Source: an uncultured Dysgonomonas sp. (GTDB lineage: Bacteria > Bacteroidota > Bacteroidia > Bacteroidales > Dysgonomonadaceae). From it: DNA of 64,000 nucleotides. Made by a program: the position numbers and the translations under genes. Positions 42,973-52,100 of this stretch are shown here, piece by piece. The stretch covers positions 291,976-355,975 of the forward strand of contig NZ_CAKUOF010000003.1 in the NCBI RefSeq assembly GCF_934668725.1, given 5' to 3'. Below the pieces are notes generated by a model that did not search any database, was not told the DNA's origin, and saw only the letters and a program-made list of their open reading frames with translations. Position 1 is the stretch's first letter. Every line of letters begins with the position of its first letter.

Positions 42973-45900
42973 ATGGCTTTTAGAAAAGATAGTAAAGTAA
43001 AGAGTAGCTTTTCAAAAATCACTGTCAGTCTTGCCTCTCCCGAAGAAATTCTGGAAAGCTCAAGCGGTGAAGTCTTGAAACCCGAAACTATCAACTATCG
43101 TACATACAAACCCGAACGTGACGGCTTGTTCTGCGAACGTATTTTTGGTCCGGTAAAAGACTACGAATGTCATTGCGGTAAATACAAACGTATCCGATAT
43201 AAAGGTATCGTCTGCGACCGTTGTGGTGTAGAGGTTACTGAGAAAAAAGTAAGACGCGAACGTACAGGTCACATCCATTTGGTAGTGCCTGTTGCTCACA
43301 TCTGGTATTTCCGTTCTTTACCTAATAAAATGGGGTATCTTCTTGGTATACCAACCAAGAAACTTGATATGATCATCTATTACGAACGTTATGTTGTAAT
43401 ACAAGCTGGTATCAAAGAAGAAGAAGGTGTTGCTTACAAAGACCTATTAACCGAAGAAGAATATCTGAACCACTTAGATACACTTCCTAAAGACAATCAA
43501 CTATTGGATGATAGCGACCCCAATAAGTTTATTGCCAAAATGGGAGCAGAAGCGGTTTACGATCTATTGGCTCGTCTGAATCTTGATTCACTGGCTAATA
43601 CACTTCGCCACAGAGCAAATACCGATACTTCTCAACAACGTAAAAACGAAGCACTGAAACAACTTCAGGTGGTAGAAGCTTTCCGTTCATCGAAAGGTAA
43701 AAACCGCCCCGAATGGATGGTTGTTAAAATTGTGCCCGTCATTCCACCCGAACTTCGCCCATTGGTACCTTTGGATGGAGGTCGTTTCGCTACATCTGAC
43801 TTGAATGACTTGTATCGTCGTGTCATCATACGTAACAACCGTTTGAAACGCTTGATCGATATTAAAGCACCGGATGTAATCCTTCGTAACGAAAAACGTA
43901 TGCTTCAAGAGGCTGTGGATTCATTGTTCGATAACTCTCGTAAATCGAGTGCGATCAAAACAGAATCGAACCGTCCTCTTAAATCACTATCGGATAGTTT
44001 GAAGGGTAAACAAGGACGTTTCCGTCAAAACCTTTTAGGTAAACGTGTGGACTACTCTGCCCGTTCGGTAATCGTCGTTGGACCCGAATTGAAAATGCAC
44101 GAATGCGGTCTCCCTAAAGATATGGCTGCCGAGCTATTCAAACCATTTGTGATCCGTAAACTGATCGAACGCGGAATCGTGAAAACGGTAAAATCCGCTA
44201 AAAAGATTGTTGATCGCAAAGAGCCTGTAGTATGGGATATTCTTGAGCATGTGATGAAAGGTCACCCAGTATTGCTCAACCGTGCCCCTACTCTACACCG
44301 TTTGGGTATTCAGGCATTCCAGCCTAAAATGATCGAGGGTAAAGCTATCCAGTTACACCCACTTTCATGTACTGCCTTCAATGCTGACTTTGACGGTGAC
44401 CAGATGGCTGTTCACTTACCTTTGGGTAACGACGCTATTTTGGAAGCTCAAATGTTGATGCTTGCTTCTCATAATATCTTGAACCCTGCTAACGGTGCAC
44501 CTATTACCGTACCTTCTCAGGACATGGTATTGGGATTGTATTATATCACAAAAATACGTCCCGGAGCATTGGGTGAAGGTCTTACATTCTACGGACCTGA
44601 AGAAGCAATCATTGCATATAACGAAAAGAAAGTGGATGTACATGCTCTTATCAAGGTATACGTAAGAGACCTTGACGAAAACGGGCAAGTAGCTACCATT
44701 ATGCGTGAAACTACGGTAGGGCGTGTTCTTGTAAACCAAAATACGCCGATTGAAGTAGGCTTCATCAATGAAGTACTTTCTAAAAAATCGCTTAGAGATA
44801 TTATCGGTAATATCATCAAACTGGCAGGAGTTGCTAAAACAGCTCAGTTCCTTGACGATATTAAAGATCTTGGATATACTATGGCATTCCGTGGAGGTTT
44901 GTCATTTAACCTGGAGGATGTAATCATCCCCGCAGAAAAAGAAACGCTGGTTAAACAAGGATATGATGAAGTTGAACAGATTCTAGGAAACTACAATATG
45001 GGATTCATCACCTACAACGAGCGTTACAACCAGATTATTGATACCTGGACACATATCAACTCAAAATTGTCGAACATCTTGATGAAGCAACTTTCAGAAG
45101 ATGACCAAGGTTTCAATGCTGTATATATGATGCTTGACTCGGGAGCCCGTGGTTCTAAAGAACAGATTCGTCAGTTGTCAGGTATGCGTGGATTGATGGC
45201 TAAACCTCAGAAAAGTGGAGCGGAAGGTGCTCAGATTATTGAGAACCCCATCCTTTCTAACTTTAAAGAAGGTCTGTCGGTGTTAGAGTACTTTATCTCT
45301 ACCCACGGTGCTCGTAAAGGTCTTGCCGATACAGCATTGAAAACAGCCGATGCAGGGTACTTAACACGTCGTCTGGTTGACGTATCACAAGATGTGATCA
45401 TCAACGAAGAAGATTGTGGTACACTTCGCGGTCTTGTTTGTACAGAACTTAAAAATAACGAAGAGGTTGTAGCTTCATTATACGAACGTATATTGGGTCG
45501 TGTTTCAGTTCATGATATCCAACATCCGCAAACAGGAGAAATTATTGTTGAGTCGGGTGAAGAAATCAGAGAAGAAGCTGCTGCAATCATTCAAAATTCA
45601 CCTATCGAGCGTGTGGAAATCCGTTCGGTATTGACTTGCGAATCGAAAAAAGGTGTGTGTGCAAAATGTTACGGACGTAACCTTGCTACAGGCCGTATGG
45701 TTCAAAAAGGAGAAGCTGTTGGAGTTATCGCAGCCCAATCGATTGGTGAGCCGGGTACACAGCTTACACTTCGTACGTTCCACGTAGGGGGTATTGCATC
45801 GAATATTGCTACCGAAAACAGCATCACAACCAAGTATGATGGTATTCTTGAGATAGACGACCTGCGTGTTGTTGATACTGTTGACGAAATGGGCAAGAAA

Positions 45901-47256
45901 GTACAAATCGTTGTAAGCCGTCTGGTTGAAATACGCGTTGTTGATCCTAACACCAAAATCGTATTACTTACTCACAATATTCCTTACGGTGCTAAACTTT
46001 ACTTCAAAGATGGAGCAAACGTTAAGAAAGGTGATGTTATTTGCGAATGGGATCCATTTAATGCCGTTATCGTATCTGAAGCAACAGGTAAGATCAAGTT
46101 TGAAAACGTAATCGAGAATGTAACTTATAAAGTTGAGTCGGATGAACAAACCGGTTTGAAAGAGAAGATCATTATCGAGTCGCGTGACAAGACAAAAGCT
46201 CCTGAAGCACATGTTCTGGACGAGAAAGGCAATATCATCAAAACATACAGTTTACCTCTGGGAGCTCACGTTGTCAAAGAAGACGGCGATACAATGAAAG
46301 CCGGAGATGTACTGGTTAAGATACCTCGTGCAGTCGGTAAAGCGGGTGATATCACAGGGGGTCTTCCTCGTGTTACCGAGCTATTCGAAGCACGTAACCC
46401 ATCTAACCCTGCTGTTGTTTCTGAAATTGATGGTGAAATTTCGTTTGGTAAAATCAAACGAGGCAACAGAGAAGTCGTTGTCACATCTAAAACAGGTGAG
46501 GTGAAGAAATATCTGGTTCCACTATCTAAACAAATTCTAGTACAAGAGAATGACTTTATACGTGCAGGTATGCCTTTATCGGATGGTGCTACCACTCCAT
46601 CGGATATTCTTGCTATCATGGGGCCAACTGCTGTGCAAGAGTATATTGTAAACGAAGTACAGGATGTATACCGTCTGCAAGGTGTGAAAATCAATGACAA
46701 ACACTTCGAAGTTATCGTACGTCAAATGATGCGTAAGGTAGAAGTAGTTGATCCGGGAGATACTCGTTTCCTTGAACAACAGGTTATTGACAAGCACGAT
46801 GTAATGGAAGAAAACGATCGTATCTGGGGTAAAAAAGTGGTTGTTGATGCAGGAGACTCTTCAACATTCGAGCCCGGACAGATTGTTACAGCCCGTAAAC
46901 TGAGAGACGAAAACTCGATGTTGAAACGTCGTGACCTTCGTACTGTAGAAGTTCGTGATGCCATTCCGGCAACAGCAAACCAAATACTTCAAGGTATCAC
47001 ACGTGCGGCTCTTCAAACAACCAGCTTCATGTCGGCTGCTTCGTTCCAGGAAACTACTAAGGTTCTTAACGATGCTGCTATAAATGGTAAGGTTGACAGA
47101 CTGGAAGGTTTGAAAGAAAACGTTATTTGTGGTCACTTGATTCCTGCAGGTACAGGTCAACGAGATTTTGATAAGCTTGTTGTTGGTACTAAAGAAGACT
47201 TTGACAGAGTAATGGCTAACAGAAAAACCGTTGTAGATTTTGACAGTGTAGAGTAG
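42973..47256 (+). CDS. rpoC: DNA-directed RNA polymerase subunit beta'
   Basis: The 1427-residue beta' subunit has the N-terminal zinc site (YECHCGKYKR, CDRCGV), the catalytic NADFDGDQMAVHLP (Asp triad, near residue 470) and the trigger-loop region GARGSKEQIRQLSGMRGLMA. It also has the second zinc site (CESKKGVCAKCYGRNL). The bridge-helix and jaw regions are intact. It is the last gene of the operon and is followed by a strong terminator. Confidence 0.99.
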   Translation: MAFRKDSKVKSSFSKITVSLASPEEILESSSGEVLKPETINYRTYKPERDGLFCERIFGPVKDYECHCGKYKRIRYKGIVCDRCGVEVTEKKVRRERTGHIHLVVPVAHIWYFRSLPNKMGYLLGIPTKKLDMIIYYERYVVIQAGIKEEEGVAYKDLLTEEEYLNHLDTLPKDNQLLDDSDPNKFIAKMGAEAVYDLLARLNLDSLANTLRHRANTDTSQQRKNEALKQLQVVEAFRSSKGKNRPEWMVVKIVPVIPPELRPLVPLDGGRFATSDLNDLYRRVIIRNNRLKRLIDIKAPDVILRNEKRMLQEAVDSLFDNSRKSSAIKTESNRPLKSLSDSLKGKQGRFRQNLLGKRVDYSARSVIVVGPELKMHECGLPKDMAAELFKPFVIRKLIERGIVKTVKSAKKIVDRKEPVVWDILEHVMKGHPVLLNRAPTLHRLGIQAFQPKMIEGKAIQLHPLSCTAFNADFDGDQMAVHLPLGNDAILEAQMLMLASHNILNPANGAPITVPSQDMVLGLYYITKIRPGALGEGLTFYGPEEAIIAYNEKKVDVHALIKVYVRDLDENGQVATIMRETTVGRVLVNQNTPIEVGFINEVLSKKSLRDIIGNIIKLAGVAKTAQFLDDIKDLGYTMAFRGGLSFNLEDVIIPAEKETLVKQGYDEVEQILGNYNMGFITYNERYNQIIDTWTHINSKLSNILMKQLSEDDQGFNAVYMMLDSGARGSKEQIRQLSGMRGLMAKPQKSGAEGAQIIENPILSNFKEGLSVLEYFISTHGARKGLADTALKTADAGYLTRRLVDVSQDVIINEEDCGTLRGLVCTELKNNEEVVASLYERILGRVSVHDIQHPQTGEIIVESGEEIREEAAAIIQNSPIERVEIRSVLTCESKKGVCAKCYGRNLATGRMVQKGEAVGVIAAQSIGEPGTQLTLRTFHVGGIASNIATENSITTKYDGILEIDDLRVVDTVDEMGKKVQIVVSRLVEIRVVDPNTKIVLLTHNIPYGAKLYFKDGANVKKGDVICEWDPFNAVIVSEATGKIKFENVIENVTYKVESDEQTGLKEKIIIESRDKTKAPEAHVLDEKGNIIKTYSLPLGAHVVKEDGDTMKAGDVLVKIPRAVGKAGDITGGLPRVTELFEARNPSNPAVVSEIDGEISFGKIKRGNREVVVTSKTGEVKKYLVPLSKQILVQENDFIRAGMPLSDGATTPSDILAIMGPTAVQEYIVNEVQDVYRLQGVKINDKHFEVIVRQMMRKVEVVDPGDTRFLEQQVIDKHDVMEENDRIWGKKVVVDAGDSSTFEPGQIVTARKLRDENSMLKRRDLRTVEVRDAIPATANQILQGITRAALQTTSFMSAASFQETTKVLNDAAINGKVDRLEGLKENVICGHLIPAGTGQRDFDKLVVGTKEDFDRVMANRKTVVDFDSVE

Positions 47257-47280
47257 TTCACTCTTACATTATAATACCGA

Positions 47281-47312
47281 AAGGGGACGAAAATTAATCG
47301 TCCCCTTTTTTA
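47281..47312 (+). terminator. Terminator of the rpoBC operon
   Basis: AAGGGGACGA at 47281-47290 pairs perfectly with TCGTCCCCTT at 47298-47307 around AAATTAA. A T-rich tail follows. Confidence 0.92.
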
Positions 47313-47331
47313 TTTCAGGATAAAAGACCTT

Positions 47332-47409
47332 TTTATTGCTTTGATAAGTAAAAGAGAACCAAAGCTTATTATAAGTCCGAAGTACATCATTAAATACTTT
47401 CTTTTACTT
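47332..47409 (+). repeat. Dispersed intergenic element, copy C
   Basis: The head TTTATTGCTTTGATAAGTAA plus AAGAGAACCAAAG is 2 nt longer than in the other copies. The 45-nt tail contains CATCATTAAATACTTTC and ends TTTTACTT. Tail length equals copies D and E. It lies between the rpoC terminator and a small ORF. Confidence 0.7.
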
Positions 47410-47484
47410 ATAATCCGTTAAATAATACTCTGGAAAGAACATTCCTGATTATTAAGACGTTTATAAATGATAAACATTAACATT

Positions 47485-47652
47485 ATGAAGATACTTAACA
47501 AAACATCCAAGAACAGAGAGTTCAAGTCATACGAAAGTGCGAGAATAGCTCAGGATACGAAAAAGAGTCCGGATAAAGTAACAAACAGTGAAGTTAAGGC
47601 AGCGACAAATAAAATTAATCCTGACGAGGCCAGTATGAAAAGCAGAGGATAA
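47485..47652 (+). CDS. Small basic protein of unknown function
   Basis: The frame starting MKILNKTSKNREFKSYESAR encodes 55 residues; an in-frame ATG at 47467 would add six. It is Lys-rich and polar with no hydrophobic segment and no known family. It sits alone after the rpoC terminator, 75 nt downstream of copy C of the dispersed element. Coding status is uncertain because of its length, but the composition looks protein-like and there is no competing frame. Confidence 0.45.
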   Translation: MKILNKTSKNREFKSYESARIAQDTKKSPDKVTNSEVKAATNKINPDEASMKSRG

Positions 47653-47734
47653 TAAACCCGGCTTCATTTGACTTAATACAAACGCAAATATTTTTCAAAA
47701 TGCTAAATATTAGAAACCTAAATATTTATATGCG

Positions 47735-47902
47735 ATGAGTAATAGACGTGAGGAGCTTGAGAAAGAAATAGAGATAGTCCAAGACAGAATTGATAACCCG
47801 CCTGCGGGTACACCCAAAGAATTAATGGAATCTTGGGTAAAAGAACTTGATAGTTTATCTTTTGAGTTGAATAACCTTTATGATGATGACGACAATGATT
47901 GA
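47735..47902 (+). CDS. Small acidic coiled-coil-like protein
   Basis: This 55-residue ORF starts MSNRREELEKEIEIVQDRID and ends in an Asp-rich tail (YDDDDND). Heptad-like spacing of hydrophobic residues suggests a helical hairpin broken at NPPAGTPKEL. Nothing resembling a signal or membrane segment is present. It is about 80 nt after the preceding small ORF, in the same direction, and could share its transcript. No family is recognised. Confidence 0.5.
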   Translation: MSNRREELEKEIEIVQDRIDNPPAGTPKELMESWVKELDSLSFELNNLYDDDDND

Positions 47903-48059
47903 TGTTATTTTAGATATCAATCATAGACCAAACTGTATATTATAAGAAAGGACGGGTCTAATGAATCCGTCTTTTTATTTAAATAAAAGTCCACTACAGA
48001 ATCTCTTCAGAATGTTTAACCACTTTTGTTTTTATAAACACACATCTAAAATTATTTTT

Positions 48060-48977
48060 ATGAAAACCAGAATTATTAGTGGCTTAGCTCTATTTTGTTT
48101 GCTTACTGCATTTTCGTCTTGCAGCGACAGTGATGACAACAATTCTCCATCTATCCCCGAAGGAAATATCAATGAGGGGGGCAAAGGCCCTTCAAGTGAC
48201 GATAAGTTAATTATACCGACAGGTGAGGCTTTTGTGGGTGATTCTATACAGTCGATGCTTAGGTATTCATTACAGATCAATCCAATAGGTATTGTAAAAG
48301 CATCTACAACTCAAAACGGACATATAGAAGTATTAGGCGGTTATAAGTCGGATGCTGCTGTGTATATTTATGCAAAAGCAGATGATAAGTCGTCATTATC
48401 TAAAGAACAGATAACCGCTATTTTAGATAAATATTACGATGTAAAAACAGAAGTTAATGGCATAACTATAAATGCATCTGTCACCCCAAAAGAAGGTGTA
48501 AACCACGATACCGACTACCATCAGCTACGAGTATCGATGAAAATCTTCACACCTCGAAGTGTTTCTTCTCAATTAAGTCTCCAAAACGGAGGTATATTTG
48601 TACAGTCGCTTAATGGTCCGCAACATACAGCAACTACAACAAGCGGAGCTATCAAATATCTGCATACTGAGGCTTCCACAATTACAGCCAACTCTACAAA
48701 CGGTTATATTGCTTTTATCAACTCAAATGCATCTCAATCGATGAGTGCTAAAACACAGAAGGGAAGTATACAGATTGCAGTATCTCCCGCAACGAAAGCT
48801 CATTTGAATCTGTCTTCAACCAATAATGTTACAGCATCGGTACTAACAGCCGACAATTTCGCTGGAACAAAGAACAAAAATGTTGTGAAAGGTGATTTAA
48901 ACGGAGGTGGAGCCAACATCAATGCATCGGTTGGTTTTGGATCTGTTATCTTCAGATGGTACAATACAAATAAGTAA
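48060..48977 (+). CDS. Lipoprotein with DUF4097/GIN-like adhesin repeats
   Basis: The start at 48060 is chosen because MKTRIISGLALFCLLTAFSS then Cys gives a proper lipoprotein signal; the frame is open upstream to 47961. The resulting 305-residue protein has a Ser/Asn/Asp-rich linker, then a beta-strand-rich C-terminal half. There, short segments such as TSGAIKYLHTEASTITANST, NGYIAFINSNAS and TQKGSIQIAVSPA recur like the parallel beta-helix rungs of DUF4097/DUF2807 putative adhesins. It is probably surface or periplasmic. It is monocistronic and converges on the macroglobulin-like gene. Confidence 0.75.
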   Translation: MKTRIISGLALFCLLTAFSSCSDSDDNNSPSIPEGNINEGGKGPSSDDKLIIPTGEAFVGDSIQSMLRYSLQINPIGIVKASTTQNGHIEVLGGYKSDAAVYIYAKADDKSSLSKEQITAILDKYYDVKTEVNGITINASVTPKEGVNHDTDYHQLRVSMKIFTPRSVSSQLSLQNGGIFVQSLNGPQHTATTTSGAIKYLHTEASTITANSTNGYIAFINSNASQSMSAKTQKGSIQIAVSPATKAHLNLSSTNNVTASVLTADNFAGTKNKNVVKGDLNGGGANINASVGFGSVIFRWYNTNK

Positions 48978-49055
48978 GGTTTAAAAGAATTTCTTATATA
49001 ATTAAATAGTATAGCAATACATATTTAATATTGCTTAATTCGAATTTTTGTCAAT

Positions 49056-49092
49056 AAAAAAGCCGCATACAATATATGTATGCGGCTTTTTT
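49056..49092. terminator. Bidirectional terminator
   Basis: AAAAAAGCCGCATACA pairs with TGTATGCGGCTTTTTT around ATATA. It is perfect and symmetrical, and serves both converging genes. Confidence 0.92.
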
Positions 49093-49108
49093 ATCCGGAA
49101 TATAATTT

Positions 49109-52100
49109 TTACTGTTTTACCTCAACCCACATACCTGAAGTACGGCTTTGGGTTTGCGGTTTGTACATAGCTTCGCAAGATACTGCGGGAAGATAGAAAC
49201 GACCGCAATAGGCTGCCTGTAAGCGAACTTTAATGGCAGTTGAGTATCCATTACCCAGATTAAAGAATGTCATCACTCTATCGTCTCGTATATCCTGATA
49301 ATTAAACGATGGGTTGGTAGCATTGGCCGCTGCATTAAACAAGCGGTTATTGAATATTTCCCAACCTGAAGGGAATATCTGGGTAAGTGCCAAATCGGTA
49401 ATAGATTCGCCCGAAACATTCTGAACAATCACATTTGCAAAGAACTCGGTTCCTTGTTGAAGCGAAGTTACATCAATCTCGTTGTTATTATCATCCACAT
49501 ATTTCACATATAGATTTATTCCGTCATTCTTAGGCAGAGATTTATCTACCAGAGGTTGTGTACGTCCAATCAAACGAACATACAATTGGCCTTGTCCTTT
49601 ATTCGTAAAATTGATATTTACCTCTTCTTGTGGTTTAATCGTATATTCGTTAAACACCAGTGACGAATTTTCAACCTTTTGGGCTACCCCGTTCAAGCTC
49701 CAGTCATAAGCTATAACTCCTTTACCCATCTTCTCTGCTAACTGAGACATAGCTATCAAGCCAAATGCTGCTGTTTGGGTAGAAATATAATCGGAACTTA
49801 ATGCTGCCGATACCTGAGGTGCCAATGATAGAGCCTTCTCGGTTCGGCCCAACAATAAGTTAGTTTCCATTATCATCGCTAAATCGCGGGCAGGGCTACC
49901 ATAGGTATTATTAAATGCCGAATAATTATCGACTGTTAAAGGTACATTTGATACGATCTGTTGTGCTGCATCTTTTTTACCTGTAATAGCGTATGCAGCA
50001 GCCAATCTCCAACGAGCTTGTACTGATAGGTCTTTCATTTCTTTCAAACGATTCATTGCACCCAATTCGGGATCGCCGGCTAAAGCTAATGTATACAAGC
50101 GATATGCTTGTTGCAAATCGTTCATCGAATACGAATAGTAAGAACTGTAAAGATCTCCTCTGTTCCAGCGTTGAGCTGTTTTTTTCTGGAATTGCTTCCA
50201 CTTACTGATAACTGATTCGGGCACATTATAGCCTTTATTCTTAGCTTCGATAAGGAAGTGACCTGCATAGGTGGTTACCCACTCTGTAGGATATGCACTT
50301 CCCGGCCAATAGACAATTCCTCCATCGCCCAATTGACGGGACGACAATATCTTGATTGCTTCATTGATATTGTATTTCATCTTCTCGGTTTCTTTTTCCG
50401 GGAATTTACGAAATGCACTCACATACAACAGCGGAAATACGCGTGATGTTACTTGCTCCGAACATCCATATGGATAATCATACAAATAAGCCATATTTTT
50501 ACTCAAGTCAACTGCAGGCATACGAGAAACTTCGAGTCTGACCCAGTCTTCTGCTGTGGGCGAATCCAGATCAATTTTAAGATCATGCGATTGTCCTGCC
50601 GGAACCAAAGCATCGGAAGTCAATATAATAGGTGGATTAGGATTCCGTACCATTATATCTATTGTTTCATTGGAGCTTTCGCCTCCCCCACTCGCTTTTA
50701 TGGTTACTTTCTCCGCTCCTGTTTTCTTGGCTACTTTCACTTTAAAATAAATCACCTTATCGCCTGTTTCGGTAAATGTTACTGACTTGCTTGTTCCGTC
50801 AACAAACTGGAATAATCCATTGGCTGCCTGAACGGTTACATTTACTGTTTTCACTTTTTTATCCATAGCGAATACATTCACAGGGAGTAAGATTTCCTCG
50901 TCAGGTCCTGCAACTCTGGGAAGGGTAGATAAAACCATCAACGGATTCTTCACTGCCACTGTTTTTTCGGTACTTCCGTAAGCTCCGTCTTGCGAACCTG
51001 CAACCACCATCACTCGCACCGACCCAATATAGGGATCAAGTTTTATCTTATGCGATTGTGTTTCGCCTTTCTTCATGGTGAATGGTCCTAAAAATTTCAC
51101 CACAGGCTTAAACCGGTTCAATGGATTGCTCGATGGTTTAAGAGTCTCATCTCCACCGATACTCAACAATGGTCCCAGCTTTCCGGCTTGTGCTCCTACT
51201 ACCATATCGAACATGTCCCATGTACGAACTCCTAATGCTTGATAAGCATAAAAGTCAGTCCACGCATTTGGTGTTTTAAAGGATGTAAGATCCAATAAAC
51301 CTTCATCAACTACAGCCAAAGTATAGGTCATAGCCTTCTTGTTTTTCTCCGATACCGATACAGTAAATTCTTTTTCGGGTCGAAGTTCATCAGGCATGTT
51401 TATGACGGGAGTCAATATCGTATTTTTATTCTCTACCTTGATATTCAAAACACCATATAAACGAATCGGCAGATCATTATCTGTCTGGGCATAGGGCTGT
51501 AGCAGTGTTGCAAAGATGAAGAAATTTGGATTCATCTCATCTGTTACTTCAAACGTATATTTTGTATCTTCTTTTGCACTGGTTTTAACCCAATCGCGTT
51601 GTATAACTTTTGTTCCGTCTTCGATACTGATTAGTGCACGACCATCGGAACTTTTAGGAATGGTTACTGTTACCTTTTCGCCGACCTGATAAGGTGTCTT
51701 CTTATCGGTAGAGAAAGACAACATGGTTAATCCCGAAGCATCTTCTTTGTCCGAACGCCCTTTCCATGCAGGCCAGTCAACATAGATTACTTTTCCTGAG
51801 ATATGCCCGCTTTGACGGTCGGTAGCCATCACCAGATAGCGCCCCCAATCTGCATCTTCGACTTTAAAACTCACTTTGGCTTTTCCTCCGGTTGTCGAGA
51901 CGTCTTTATCCAGCACGATATTTGCCGATGTGTTATTGACATAGGAAGACAGGTCGTCGTTATTACGGTTCCACCACCACGACCATTTAATCTTATATAT
52001 TTTCACATTGACATCCGACCTGTTAACGGGTTTTCCGTCAGGACTCAATGTTACTATATCCATCACATTGTCTTTGCCTGTTTCGAGCATTTCATAATCC